This document shows, piece after piece, positions 36,769-46,172 of a stretch of 64,000 bases of DNA (position 1 is the stretch's first letter; each line of letters begins with the position of its first letter). The position numbers and the translations under genes are program-made. Under the pieces are notes generated by a model, which was not told where the DNA came from, searched no databases, and saw only the letters and a list, made by a program, of their open reading frames with translations. This DNA comes from Methylococcaceae bacterium (GTDB taxonomy: Bacteria; Pseudomonadota; Gammaproteobacteria; Methylococcales; Methylomonadaceae), in the NCBI GenBank assembly GCA_013140705.1, contig JABFSH010000028.1:62001-126000 (forward strand). Direction: 5' to 3'.

Positions 36769-38727
36769 ATGAACATCCAGATGAAATTAGTGTACGCTCA
36801 AAAGTACGCGTCAACTTTGTTGTGTATTTTGCTTCCTGCCATATTAATTTTTTCGGGCTGCACACCCATGATTTCCGAAAGCGCCATGCCGGTAAACAGT
36901 GTAATGCCAGAAGCAAACGCGGGACATATCGAGACGACCCAACTATCCGATTCTACGCCGCAAGAACAACCAACGCAGCTTACCGCCGAACAGAATCAAC
37001 AGCGTCTTCAGAAAATCGAAGTGCTTATACAAACTGGCGATAACACCACCGCCAAAAGCCAGTCCGATACTATCAACCCCTTGAATTTAACGGCAGAGCA
37101 GCAGAACCAGTTCAATCTGCTCAACGCACAAATCTTTCTTGGCCTGGGCGACCCTGAAATGGCCATCAAATCACTGGCGGCCATATCCGCTGACCAACTC
37201 GACAATTCGAACAAGATTGAATATCTTCAATCCCAGGCATTTGCCGCGTCTTTAACAGGAAATGCGCTGGACAGCGCCAAGTTCAGAATTGAATTAAATG
37301 AATTATTGACGGCGCCAGAACTACGCGAGTCCAACCAAGGCGCTATCCTTGAATCGCTTACACTTTTGCCTGATGAGGAATTGAAAAGCGCTCAATCATC
37401 CGCATCAGACTCCTTAGCCGGATGGCTTTCTTTGGCCGAGGCCTTTAAATTAAAAGGCCAGCCAACCTTTAATGATAATATTCAACTATGGCGCGAGAGG
37501 TTTCCTGGTCATCCGGGAAATGCCATTGTGCTGGAAAATCCGTCAGTAGCAACAACGCAGGAAACGCTTGGCAAACCCACCGTTGTAGCCCTCTTACTAC
37601 CTGAATCCGGCTCTTTGGCTCAAGCCGGAAAAGCCATCCACGCCGGCTTTATGGCCGCTTATAATTCACCCGACAACCCGGGCTACAAGCCCAGTATACA
37701 GGTTTACGATACTGAACAAGCGACAGCCCTGTTTTTATATAATCAGGCCATTACCGACGGCGCCCAGCTAGTGATCGGCCCGCTTCAGAAAGATGCGCTT
37801 CAAAGCCTGTCCGATTCAGTGACCTTTTATCAACCGGTGCTTGCTCTTAATCACATACCTGGACTTGAAAAAGACAATCTCTACCAGTTTGGCCTCAGTC
37901 CGATCGATGACGTTGAAGCCATCACACGAAAAGCGACCCAGGATGGGCATCAAAAAGCAGTGCTCTTGTCGCCCGAAAATACTCAGGGACAACGTATAGC
38001 GAGTTATTTCTCGAACAGCTGGCAAGAGGTCGGCGGTACAATTTTAGAAATACAAACGTATAATCCAAGAGAAACCGATTTTTCGGAGCCCATAAAAAAA
38101 CTGCTCAATCTGGATGAAAGCGACTATCGCTTTCAACAAATTCAGCAACTGATACCCGAAGCCAAATTCACACCTCGACGCAGACAGGATGCTGATGTGC
38201 TTTTCTTGAATGCTAACAGTACTGAAGCCAGATCAATCAATCCGCAACTTCATTACTACCAGACCAATCCTTTGCCGATTTATGCCACTTCCAATATTTA
38301 TTCCGGCCAGCCCAATGCGTCACTGGATGCCGATCTTGACAACATCATTTTTTGTGACACCCCCTGGCTGCTAGATAAAGCCTATTCGAGCTCCCTTAAC
38401 AGAAATGCCTTAAAAGAAGCCTGGCAATCCTTGCCGGACGCTTATTTACGCTTGTTCGCAATGGGCATCGATACCTTTCAATTGATCACCCGACTGAAAA
38501 TACTGGAAACTGAACCTTTCGAGGGCGCTACGGGAAAGCTGTCACTGGTCGCTGATAATCGCATCAAACGCGATCCCACCTGCACTCAATTTATCGACGG
38601 CAAACCCGAACTCGCTGACGCCATTACCTCCACAAAGCCAATCGCTGAAAACATTGCCGCACCTGAAACTATTAGAGACGCCCAACCGATGCCGGAACAA
38701 CCCCAGAACAATCATGTTGTTCAATAA
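36769..38727 (+). CDS. lpoA: Outer-membrane lipoprotein LpoA, activator of PBP1a
   Basis: This lipoprotein of about 652 residues spans the periplasm to stimulate PBP1a. The signal peptide ends in LIFSGC, a lipobox. A TPR-like helical N-domain follows (about 60-230, with LTAEQQNQFNLLNAQIFLGL), then a periplasmic-binding-protein-like C-domain (about 270-600, with VALLLPESGSLAQAGKAIHA). The order rsmI/lpoA-yraN-diaA is the conserved gammaproteobacterial arrangement. The start is uncertain: ATG 36781 (MKLVYAQ) also gives a good signal peptide, and neither has a clear ribosome site. Confidence 0.92.
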   Translation: MNIQMKLVYAQKYASTLLCILLPAILIFSGCTPMISESAMPVNSVMPEANAGHIETTQLSDSTPQEQPTQLTAEQNQQRLQKIEVLIQTGDNTTAKSQSDTINPLNLTAEQQNQFNLLNAQIFLGLGDPEMAIKSLAAISADQLDNSNKIEYLQSQAFAASLTGNALDSAKFRIELNELLTAPELRESNQGAILESLTLLPDEELKSAQSSASDSLAGWLSLAEAFKLKGQPTFNDNIQLWRERFPGHPGNAIVLENPSVATTQETLGKPTVVALLLPESGSLAQAGKAIHAGFMAAYNSPDNPGYKPSIQVYDTEQATALFLYNQAITDGAQLVIGPLQKDALQSLSDSVTFYQPVLALNHIPGLEKDNLYQFGLSPIDDVEAITRKATQDGHQKAVLLSPENTQGQRIASYFSNSWQEVGGTILEIQTYNPRETDFSEPIKKLLNLDESDYRFQQIQQLIPEAKFTPRRRQDADVLFLNANSTEARSINPQLHYYQTNPLPIYATSNIYSGQPNASLDADLDNIIFCDTPWLLDKAYSSSLNRNALKEAWQSLPDAYLRLFAMGIDTFQLITRLKILETEPFEGATGKLSLVADNRIKRDPTCTQFIDGKPELADAITSTKPIAENIAAPETIRDAQPMPEQPQNNHVVQ

Positions 38728-39079
38728 ATTCAAAGCCAAAGCGGCACATCTTCTTCGAGGTGCAACCGCAGAAGATGAGGCCTATCAATTTCTGCTATCG
38801 AAGGACTTCACGCCGGTTTGTCGAAATTTTCGCTGCAAACAGGGCGAGCTGGATTTGGTCATGCTGGATAATCAAACCCTGGTCATTATTGAAGTTCGAT
38901 ACCGTAAAACGGACAAATATGGCAGCGCCGTCGAGAGTGTCACACCGGCAAAACAATCTCGTATAATAGCCGCTACACATCATTACCTATTGAAGCATAA
39001 AACCGATAACCCGATTCGCTTTGATGTGATAGCCATCTCCGGAAATGGCCATATCGACTGGATAAAAAATGCCTTTTAA
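38714..39079 (+). CDS. yraN: YraN/UPF0102 family nuclease-like protein
   Basis: The 121-residue protein has the UPF0102 fold, related to Holliday-junction resolvases. Markers are AEDEAYQFLLSKDFTPVCRN near residue 20, the catalytic-type GELDLVMLDNQTLVIIEVRY stretch near 45, and KQSRIIAATHHYL near 85. The E-D-ExK arrangement is PD-(D/E)XK-like, but function is not established. One conserved position reads RYR where most members have VK(T/Y)R. ATG 38714 overlaps lpoA by 14 bp. Confidence 0.93.
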   Translation: MLFNKFKAKAAHLLRGATAEDEAYQFLLSKDFTPVCRNFRCKQGELDLVMLDNQTLVIIEVRYRKTDKYGSAVESVTPAKQSRIIAATHHYLLKHKTDNPIRFDVIAISGNGHIDWIKNAF

Positions 39080-39097
39080 TTTCCTTAATCCGTCCGC

Positions 39098-39685
39098 ATG
39101 AACTTACATGACAGAATAAACCAGTATTTCTTCGACAGCATGGCTGTCCAGCAGGAAGCCTTGCACAGCCTATCTGAACAGATAGAGCTTGCCTCTCACC
39201 GACTGGTCACTACGTTGCTGAATGATAAAAAAATATTGACCTGCGGCAATGGACGTTCTGCTGCATGCGCCTTACTGTTTTCTTCCGCGATGCTGAACCA
39301 GTTCGAAAGAGAACGCCCTTCATTACCGGCCATTGCCTTGACATCGGATCCGGTAACCCTGACAGCAATCGCCAATGATTACCACTTTGACGATATCTTT
39401 GCGAAACAGCTAAGAGCACTAGGACAAAACGGCGATCTACTGGTGATTTACACGGATGGCAGCAATGCGGCCAATATCGCTAAGGCCATTAACACGGCTC
39501 ATGACAAGCACATCTCCATCATCGCCTTGACCGGTAAGGATGGCGGATCCATGACTTCGATATTGAATGAAACAGACATGGAAATTCGAGTACCCTCAAA
39601 TTCCAGCGTCAGAATTCAGGAAGTTCACTTATTAATCACACATTGCCTGTGCGACTTAATCGATCATCAATTGTTTGGGGGGTAA
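39098..39685 (+). CDS. diaA: DnaA initiator-associating protein DiaA (SIS domain)
   Basis: The 195-residue SIS-domain protein resembles phosphoheptose isomerase. It has the DiaA-type segment RERPSLPAIALTSDPVTLTA near residue 75 and ends HCLCDLIDHQLFG. DiaA helps DnaA multimers form at oriC. The sugar-isomerase loop reads CGNGRSAACA instead of CGNGGS, and STSGNS is replaced by YTDGSNAAN, so isomerase activity is unlikely. Gene position after lpoA-yraN supports DiaA over GmhA. Confidence 0.9.
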   Translation: MNLHDRINQYFFDSMAVQQEALHSLSEQIELASHRLVTTLLNDKKILTCGNGRSAACALLFSSAMLNQFERERPSLPAIALTSDPVTLTAIANDYHFDDIFAKQLRALGQNGDLLVIYTDGSNAANIAKAINTAHDKHISIIALTGKDGGSMTSILNETDMEIRVPSNSSVRIQEVHLLITHCLCDLIDHQLFGG

Positions 39686-39921
39686 CGCGTAGAAGAGGCA
39701 TTACTTAGTAATACCTCTGAAGTGTATCAGCGTGCTAAAAACGAAGGTTTTCTGAATATTCGGGGCGCTGCCGATCAAAGCCCGAACTATAGTTCGGATA
39801 AGACATCCCTCTAGTGCTTGCGCTTAAGGACACACGTTCCGGCAGAGGACGTGATGTCGGCTTGGTAAAATGATTGCAGATGCAAAACGCCTTGTCCTTG
39901 ATGCAGCACGACATTAATCGC

Positions 39922-40230
39922 TTATTCAATGTCGCTTAGATACAAATCTTCGATCAGCTTTCTTTCTTCTGAGGTCAGCAATATGCGTGAATACTTTTGC
40001 TCGGAACGACTTCGCTCGGAAGCATTGTGATCACGTCGATCCGGTGATCTACGATCATCTTCCCGTCTTTCCGCTGAGCGACGGTTAGTTTTTGGCCATG
40101 CATGATAGTTTTTTTTGATATTTTCTATCCATTCCGGCGAACCAAACTCAAAGTTGACAACGCGTCGATCAGCTATGCGCCGTGTTGCAGTTGATCGTCG
40201 TAGATTTTTCCGTAAATTAATGATATTCAT
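39922..40230 (-). CDS. Small arginine-rich hypothetical protein
   Basis: I do not recognise this 102-residue protein. It is strongly basic and has clusters of paired arginines: TRRIADRR near residue 17, and a run near 50-68 in which RR recurs every six or seven residues (NRRSAERREDDRRSPDRR). The central segment FEFGSPEWIENIKKNYHAWP looks like an ordered helix, and the end (LTSEERKLIEDLYLSDIE) is acidic. An AAGG ribosome site precedes the ATG. Nucleic-acid or membrane binding is possible; no domain supports a function. Confidence 0.65.
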   Translation of the reverse strand: MNIINLRKNLRRSTATRRIADRRVVNFEFGSPEWIENIKKNYHAWPKTNRRSAERREDDRRSPDRRDHNASERSRSEQKYSRILLTSEERKLIEDLYLSDIE

Positions 40231-40492
40231 ATTTTAACCTTAGCCCCAAACATGCCGATAATTATTTTCACACAGCATTCTTAATAATAATATATATTTT
40301 AATAAAAGAATCAAATTGCGTTTATTTTTCTTTACCCGAACATAAAGAACAGTCGCATCATGCACAAATTCAATTTTGGTCACAGCTATCAACAACCCTA
40401 TTGCCCAATGCGACTTTGATCTTAAGGCTTAGGTTCCCGCCATATTGTGATAATACCCTGACGCGCTGAAACCCCAACAATAAGAAAGACTC

Positions 40493-41416
40493 TTAAAATG
40501 CAACATCTTCCTTTGACAACTCAAATCTTCTCGGTGAAAACATTAAATCCTGCGCCGCTTCATGATGATCAAAAACCATATCCCGATTCATACGCTCCGC
40601 CATAGCGGAAGACCAATGTTGATAGCGCGGAAAAATACGTAGCAGGGCAATAGCCATGCGGAAAACAGCTAACGGAACTGGCAACAAACATGGCTTGCGA
40701 CCCATCGCCACAAATATACGTGCCACCATGTCTCGATAGGAGAGTATTTCACCTCCAGTTATATTATAAGCCTTGTTCCCGGCAACTGGGGCTTGCAGGG
40801 CCTGGATACAAGCGCCAGCGACATCCTGGGCATGGACAGGCTGCCGGAACCCCTTCGCTTGACCAAATAGAGGGAAAAATCCCAAGCGATGGATAAAACG
40901 AGCAATCTCGGCAATGTTTTTATCCCGCCCCAAACCATAAATCAAAGTAGGCCGCAAAATCACCCATTCAATTCCAGAGCTTTCAGCCCATTCTTGCACT
41001 CTCGCTTCAGCCTCGGCCATGCGGCAAGTAATAGCTTGCTCCTTCGGATCTGAGGAATCGCCTTTGGTGAACAAGCTAGTGGAGGACAAAATTACAATTC
41101 GTTGTATCCCGCTCGAAAGTAAGAAATCAAAATAGTCAGGCAATACCCAGATTGGTGCTAACGAAATCCAATAATGCGCAAAATCCAAGTCATTCTGTGA
41201 AATTGGAGTTTCAGATGATGATAAATGCCGCCAAGTTACATTGTCAGAATGTTCAACAGACTGCCTGGAAAATGCCGTGACTTGCCAACCAGACGCTTTC
41301 AGCAGTGGCAGTAGACAATCTCCCACTAAACTGGTGGCACCCAGCACACACACTGACTTTGGATTAATATCTGAATTTTTGGAATTTACTGGAAACCGCG
41401 TTAAATCAAGCGTCAT
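40493..41416 (-). CDS. NAD(P)-binding epimerase/dehydratase-like protein
   Basis: The 307-residue extended SDR-like protein has an N-terminal Rossmann motif SVCVLGATSLVGDCLLPLL near residue 21. A SSTSLF segment occupies the position of the catalytic Ser, and ILRPTLIYGLGRDKNI near 150 is typical of atypical SDRs. The usual YxxxK is not evident, so it may be a non-canonical reductase. GGEILSYRDMVARIFVAMGR near 225 matches NDP-sugar epimerase-like proteins. It overlaps the upstream GT2 gene by 11 bp and is the last gene of the polysaccharide locus. Confidence 0.82.
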   Translation of the reverse strand: MTLDLTRFPVNSKNSDINPKSVCVLGATSLVGDCLLPLLKASGWQVTAFSRQSVEHSDNVTWRHLSSSETPISQNDLDFAHYWISLAPIWVLPDYFDFLLSSGIQRIVILSSTSLFTKGDSSDPKEQAITCRMAEAEARVQEWAESSGIEWVILRPTLIYGLGRDKNIAEIARFIHRLGFFPLFGQAKGFRQPVHAQDVAGACIQALQAPVAGNKAYNITGGEILSYRDMVARIFVAMGRKPCLLPVPLAVFRMAIALLRIFPRYQHWSSAMAERMNRDMVFDHHEAAQDLMFSPRRFELSKEDVAF

Positions 41417-42302
41417 AAATAGTCCTCAATGATCGCCCAACTCGCTTGGACAAATAGTATGCACAAAGGATTCCAAAGCGCAGCCAGACACCGATTGTCA
41501 CCAAGCCCATCAATACGCCTGGATACTGATGTCGAAAGAATTTTCGATAAAATCTAACCATTCCTTTGTGCTTGTGCCATGCAACGAAGATTGGCCTATT
41601 TCTACTACAGCCTCCCAGTGCATGGGTAATTTGCACAGATGGAACGAAGAAGATTTTCCAACCTTTCTGTCGGAAGCGCATACACCAATCCAGATCTTCG
41701 CAATGTAAAAAATAGCCCTCGTCCCACTCGCCAACATCCAGCATTGCTTCACGCCTGACCAGCATACAAGCCCCGGAAATAGCTTCCACCTCAATGGCAT
41801 CCTCCGGCAACTGTTGCTTATGTAAGTGAAAATCGAAAAACAGTCGCGGCCAACGGTCTGAAAAACGTGACAAACCAAATGCACGTACAAATGAACGCCA
41901 CGGAGTGGGCACAGCGCGACGACCACCGGCTTGTTCGGTTCCATCCGGATTCGCAAGCAAACCGCCGACCATACCTACATGCGCATCAGATGTAATTGTC
42001 CGCAACAATTGATTTAACGCGCCTAATTCGAATATACAGTCCGGATTCAGAAACAATAGAAACGGAGCAGAGGCAATACGCGCGCCACAATTACAAGCGG
42101 CAGCAAATCCAAGGTTGGCTGAATTTTTAATTATCCGTATGAAAGGCAATCCCGACAAAGCCTCCAAGCTACCATCTTTCGATGCGTTATCAATCACGAT
42201 AATTTCGATTTCTAGCGGACAATTCAGCAACGAATCGACACAATTGCGTAACAATTCACCTGCATTGTAATTGACGATGATTGATGTAATAACCGGACTC
42301 AT
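41406..42302 (-). CDS. Glycosyltransferase family 2 (rhamnosyltransferase-like)
   Basis: The 298-residue GT-A enzyme opens with ITSIIVNYNAGELLRNCVDS. It has IIVIDNASKDGSLEAL near residue 35, the nucleotide-sugar DxD-like motif FLNPDCIFELGAL near 85, and GACMLVRREAMLDVGEWDEG near 185, followed by the ED/W region HCEDLDWCMRFRQKGW. These are typical of WbbL-like rhamnosyltransferases acting on polyprenyl-linked sugars, but the sugar is not proven. One hydrophobic segment near the C-terminus may anchor it. Confidence 0.9.
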   Translation of the reverse strand: MSPVITSIIVNYNAGELLRNCVDSLLNCPLEIEIIVIDNASKDGSLEALSGLPFIRIIKNSANLGFAAACNCGARIASAPFLLFLNPDCIFELGALNQLLRTITSDAHVGMVGGLLANPDGTEQAGGRRAVPTPWRSFVRAFGLSRFSDRWPRLFFDFHLHKQQLPEDAIEVEAISGACMLVRREAMLDVGEWDEGYFLHCEDLDWCMRFRQKGWKIFFVPSVQITHALGGCSRNRPIFVAWHKHKGMVRFYRKFFRHQYPGVLMGLVTIGVWLRFGILCAYYLSKRVGRSLRTIYDA

Positions 42303-42673
42303 CTTTTTATTCCGTAAAATTTGTTTGCTATCATGTCCATTGTCACTGGTCGACTAACAGTATTATGGAGACGTTACACCTGATAAGCAACACGGCGAAT
42401 GTGGGTAGAATTGGCTCTGGCAAATGCACAAAATAAAGCCGGACAAGCGCAAGATTGTCAACCGATAGCCTCTTCAGACTCATTCTGTATTGGAAAATAC
42501 TCTGATCCCATTCGCTTTTACCCGATGCATGGGACACTAATATGTTTGCTAGCAAAATCAGGATAAAATGACGTTCAGGCGGCTAAACCCGCTGATTAAA
42601 GCCTATACCGGATTGATGTCCATAATACAAGGTAAAAGCCCATTAGTCATTTCAAAACTGATTTCGCAGCACC
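42303..42673. other. Non-coding stretch between glycosyltransferase genes
   Basis: No convincing gene is seen on either strand. Short open frames have no family resemblance. Together with the adjoining vapC relic this makes a 745-bp break in an otherwise tightly packed locus, and it looks like decayed sequence. Confidence 0.4.
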
Positions 42674-42990
42674 TTAAGCCCAGCTTTCAAGTATCAAAGG
42701 AGCCTCGATGCGTTCGTAGTGACATATATTGTTCGTCACCAGCGGCTCCGGCGGACAGCGAATGCGCGGCGATCATCATATCCAGTTCGCCAATTGGCTG
42801 ACCGGTGGTTACGCGTTGGCGGATACTGACATACCAATCGGCAGCTTCGGCATCCCAGGACAGCACACGGACGATTTTCAGAAACTGCCGCACCGCCAGG
42901 TGCAGACGAATATCAGACGGCAAGCGTTTAAGACCATACAATAACCCGGCCCGCGGCTTCCAATGACACATCAACCTGGATGGAATGATA
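42674..42990 (-). pseudogene. vapC: Decayed VapC-type PIN-domain toxin
   Basis: A frame of 95 codons contains the C-terminal two-thirds of a VapC: LLYGLKRLPSDIRLHLAVRQ, RVLSWDAEAADWY and GQPIGELDMMIAAHSLSAGA, with the conserved GxLDxxIAAHAxxxGA pattern. Just after SLSAGA a frameshift moves the expected ending VTNNICHYERIEAP into another frame, which stops at 42674. The N-terminal DTN active-site motif is missing. No intact VapB antitoxin precedes it. The copy is therefore inactive. Confidence 0.8.
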
Positions 42991-43047
42991 TATCATGTAC
43001 TAGCCTGAAGCGTAGAGTACTTGCTGAAGATGAACCGAAGCAGGGAT

Positions 43048-44037
43048 TCATTTAGTAATCCGCTTATCCAGTTGCCGCCAAATCTCACCGATTGAAGCAA
43101 CCCGAGACTTTTGAATATATTGACGCTTGCGCCACATCTTTGGCAAGCCCAACAAGGCATCGCGCTTGGCCCGCAAGATTACTTCCCCCCGTCCTTGCAA
43201 CATAAACCAGATGATGCTCACCAGATTCAGCAAAAGATGCAGCGGCAGCAGTAACCAGAACAAGAAACCCGGCATGTTCTTAACAAAGGTCCAAAGCAGA
43301 TTGCGGTGCCCATGATAGAGAGCGAAGTCGCTATGTTGTCCCCCAGTCGTACCGGAGCCAACATGATGCGCCACGGATTTTGGCACGTAGAGACAACGAT
43401 AGCCCAATAGTCGCAAACGATAACCGAGATCCACATCTTCCACGTAACAGAAGTAGTCCTCATCGAATCCACCGATTTCGCACAAAACACTGCGCCGATA
43501 TAGCGCTGCCGCCGCACAGGGCGAGAACACTTCGCACGCACTCTCTGCCGAAGCCGGTACTGGTGAGCCATGCCCCCTGCGCCACACCAATCCACTCACG
43601 TGGTATATATCACCGGTTCCATCCAGCAACGCTGGATGGGCCGCATTGAGCAGCTTGCTTCCGAAAACATCAAATTCGGGATTAGAGTCTGCCGCTTCTA
43701 ACAAAGCTTGCAACCAACTCGGCTCAGCAAATGCGTCGGGATTGAGCAGCGCGATCCATTCAGAGGTCAAAGAAGCTGCTTCGATCGCCAAATTATTCCC
43801 CCGCGCAAAACCGGTATTCTGATCCAGTCGCATCAGCTTTACCGCAGGGAATCGCAGTACTATCTCAACCGACCCATCGGAACTTGCATTGTCCACCAAT
43901 ATGATTTCGTGCGGCTTGACTGTCTGGGCCATGAGTGCAGACAAACAGCGCTCAAGAAATTGCTCGCCATTCCAGTTGACGATAACTAAAGTAACTTTGA
44001 TTACTAGCCCTGATTGACTGTGGAGTGCATTAGTCAA
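43048..44037 (-). CDS. Glycosyltransferase family 2
   Basis: The 329-residue GT-A enzyme begins near VIKVTLVIVNWNGEQFLERC. It has ILVDNASSDGSVEIVL, the donor motif ALLNPDAFAEPSWLQAL near residue 85, and GGFDEDYFCYVEDVDLGYRL near 190. A C-terminal hydrophobic segment (FLFWLLLPLHLLLNLVSIIW) can anchor it in the membrane. A TTG at 44037 is chosen: AAGGA lies about 9 bp upstream and TTGA overlaps the stop of the preceding methyltransferase. The longer frame to 44094 would overlap that gene by 61 bp. The sugar is unknown. Confidence 0.88.
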   Translation of the reverse strand: MTNALHSQSGLVIKVTLVIVNWNGEQFLERCLSALMAQTVKPHEIILVDNASSDGSVEIVLRFPAVKLMRLDQNTGFARGNNLAIEAASLTSEWIALLNPDAFAEPSWLQALLEAADSNPEFDVFGSKLLNAAHPALLDGTGDIYHVSGLVWRRGHGSPVPASAESACEVFSPCAAAALYRRSVLCEIGGFDEDYFCYVEDVDLGYRLRLLGYRCLYVPKSVAHHVGSGTTGGQHSDFALYHGHRNLLWTFVKNMPGFLFWLLLPLHLLLNLVSIIWFMLQGRGEVILRAKRDALLGLPKMWRKRQYIQKSRVASIGEIWRQLDKRITK

Positions 44038-44969
44038 TTCATATTCCTTTCTATGGTTCCATTCAAACGATACCACAAAGATCCACCGCCGCAAGGATAT
44101 TTCCCACCCATCAACGACTTCAATTCACTGGGGAAAAAAGCATTTGCATAGGTACTGCCAAATAACACTTCAATTTTTGGATTATCCAATAAGTAGGCAT
44201 AAAGCAAGTACTGTTCAGTCCAATACAGTTGTCTGTCAGATGCCCATTCTTTACGAAATGCGAACGGCAGGAATATGTCATGTGCATGAACGATAATGTC
44301 TTTTTTAACCTCAGGCATTGCCTTCAGATAAATGTAAAGGCAATCGCTGCCAATTTTTACCGTGTGGGTGGAGTCGATAAACCAGACATCGCTGGCTTCA
44401 ATTAAATCGATCAGCATGCGGATGGAAATGTCTTGGACAAACTTCTCATGAACTGAAGAAACTGTCTCTAGTTTACGCAGGAACAACTTGGGATAAGGCT
44501 CAATCAGAATCAAACTTCCATTGCCATTTTTCTTCAGGGCTTGATCGGCTACAAGCGTGGAAAACCCGGAGCCAATTTCCAACACTTGTGCTGGTTTGAA
44601 ATGACGCAACACACAATAATATGACATTGCATCGCTGTATGAAAAAGCCGGATTTCCCCAAAAAAAACTCTGTGGATTTTCTTTGTCGCCCTCTTTCGGT
44701 GGCTCGAATTCACTAGCGTATTGCGATAAAACACTCATAAAACCGCGCATCACTTCTGGATTAAACACTTGCGGAGAATTGTAAGGTGCTGAATCGGTAT
44801 CCCGATATTCGAAAGAATTTTCTATATTGGCCAAAGATGGGATATTTGAATAGAAATTTTCAGGTATCAGATTTATGCCTTGCTCCTGAATTTTCTTGCG
44901 TATTTCTTTATCAGCACGCAAGTATCTTTTAGCTAGCATTATGAGAAGTTTAATTTCAGCATTGATCAT
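44034..44969 (-). CDS. Class I SAM-dependent methyltransferase
   Basis: The 311-residue protein has a helical N-terminal part of about 120 residues, then motif I in VLEIGSGFSTLVADQAL near residue 130 and acidic motif II in LILIEPYPKLFLRKL. DVWFIDSTHTVKIGSDCLYI lies near 200. The IDSTHT and HAHDIFLPF segments occur in methyltransferases of the surface-polysaccharide (Methyltransf_24-like) group. ATG 44969 is preferred to the codon at 45035. It is coupled to the following GT2 gene by a 4-bp overlap. Substrate unknown, probably a sugar. Confidence 0.82.
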   Translation of the reverse strand: MINAEIKLLIMLAKRYLRADKEIRKKIQEQGINLIPENFYSNIPSLANIENSFEYRDTDSAPYNSPQVFNPEVMRGFMSVLSQYASEFEPPKEGDKENPQSFFWGNPAFSYSDAMSYYCVLRHFKPAQVLEIGSGFSTLVADQALKKNGNGSLILIEPYPKLFLRKLETVSSVHEKFVQDISIRMLIDLIEASDVWFIDSTHTVKIGSDCLYIYLKAMPEVKKDIIVHAHDIFLPFAFRKEWASDRQLYWTEQYLLYAYLLDNPKIEVLFGSTYANAFFPSELKSLMGGKYPCGGGSLWYRLNGTIERNMN

Positions 44970-45190
44970 AATTGAGGTTTCTCGATTTTTTGTCTTCCAA
45001 TGGTTTTGTTCCGTGCTATAAGTTTTACGAACCACATACGTGCTGCATACTTTTTATTTGAAGTTAGTCGATTTCATCTCAACTCGTTTTTGATCGAGTG
45101 CGACTATCGATACCGGACATTTTAACCGCTCTTCACTTCTGTAAAATTAATGTTTTTCCGATATGCCTTCTCGCATTAGCAACTAAAAGC

Positions 45191-46171
45191 TCATTTTGTC
45201 ATTCGAAAAATTATTTGTCCATCACCGCCAAAATGCCCATACTCCATGGACCAATAAACATTAACCACTCCATCGGAGAACCCCGCTTTCAAAAATGACT
45301 TGATGATATCCCATCCGAAATCCGTAAAGACCAATGAGCCATCGACCGAAACTGGGTTGCCATGATATAAAGGCGGGAATAAATGATGAATCCCCGTCGG
45401 TTTCAATTCCGCACGAACAACCGAAATATCACTATTACTGTGGAAGGGAATCGTCGCAAACATCAGCCCACCTGGACGAAGGACTCGGGAGCACTCCCTG
45501 AAAGCCGCCTCTGGATCGGGTACATGTTCAAAAACGTCATTGCTCACTATCAAATCCAGGCTGGTATCTGGAAAGCTCAATCGGGTAATGTCTTCATGCC
45601 TGATACCCCCCATTCTGAGCATTGAGTAGAACAAACTGAATTTGTGTCGTGCAGTGCTAAACAGATTATTAAAACGCAAGGGTTCCTGGTAATCCAATGG
45701 CCCAACGATATCGCCTCCCTGGTGATCGGAACCAAAATATTCGCTGCCTACTATAGAATGGCTATCATGCTTATTGGCGATCCATTTATATAGCGGTGTT
45801 ATCCGCTCCATCAGATAGACATCCTGTTTTGTTGCACAGTTTTTCAGATGTTGTTTCACCAATGCGGCCACCAGACGCTGCCGATTCGACATCCTGCAGC
45901 TCGGACAGATGAGCCGCTCTCGCCAGTTCGGAACGAAAACACCATTTTCTTGCCGACCACCGGCTAACATATCGACCCGAAATGAAACATTTTTACTACA
46001 AGGAATGCAAAAACCGTCGACAGAGAAAACACCTCGGCGTCCCTTGCAGATTAGTGAGCTTTCGCGCTCCTCTAACTCGTTTATTACACCACTCGATATT
46101 TGGCCTACGAATTCTTGAAGGCCGCGTGCGCTAAACAATGGCGCCAGCTGATGAGTCGACACAAGCACCAA
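45191..46171 (-). CDS. Zinc-ribbon class I SAM-dependent methyltransferase
   Basis: The 326-residue protein has CIPC near residue 56 and CPSC near 89, forming a probable zinc ribbon. A methyltransferase domain follows in which LSFPDTSLDLIVSNDVFEHV near 200 and SRVLRPGGLMFATIPFHSNS near 230 are the type-11 motifs. Motif I is degenerate (IVGSEYFGSDHQGGDIVG). The start is TTG at 46171 or GTG at 46168; AAGGG lies 5 or 8 bp before them. It begins 1 bp after the large fusion gene ends, so it is in the same operon. Substrate unknown. Confidence 0.82.
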   Translation of the reverse strand: MVLVSTHQLAPLFSARGLQEFVGQISSGVINELEERESSLICKGRRGVFSVDGFCIPCSKNVSFRVDMLAGGRQENGVFVPNWRERLICPSCRMSNRQRLVAALVKQHLKNCATKQDVYLMERITPLYKWIANKHDSHSIVGSEYFGSDHQGGDIVGPLDYQEPLRFNNLFSTARHKFSLFYSMLRMGGIRHEDITRLSFPDTSLDLIVSNDVFEHVPDPEAAFRECSRVLRPGGLMFATIPFHSNSDISVVRAELKPTGIHHLFPPLYHGNPVSVDGSLVFTDFGWDIIKSFLKAGFSDGVVNVYWSMEYGHFGGDGQIIFRMTK

Positions 46172-46172
46172 T

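Noticed and set aside
39098-39685. Phosphoheptose isomerase GmhA
   Set aside because: Loop residues needed for isomerase differ, and the rsmI/lpoA/yraN neighbours identify DiaA.
39695-39717. Hairpin GAGGCATTACT/AGTAATACCTC after diaA as a terminator
   Set aside because: It has a mismatch, a one-base loop and no following T-run, so it is not convincing.
39735-39929. 64-codon minus-strand open frame after diaA
   Set aside because: No ribosome site, family resemblance or neighbour support; the composition looks like chance.
42568-42801. Plus-strand open frame over the vapC relic
   Set aside because: Its residues have no family similarity, while the opposite strand clearly reads as VapC.
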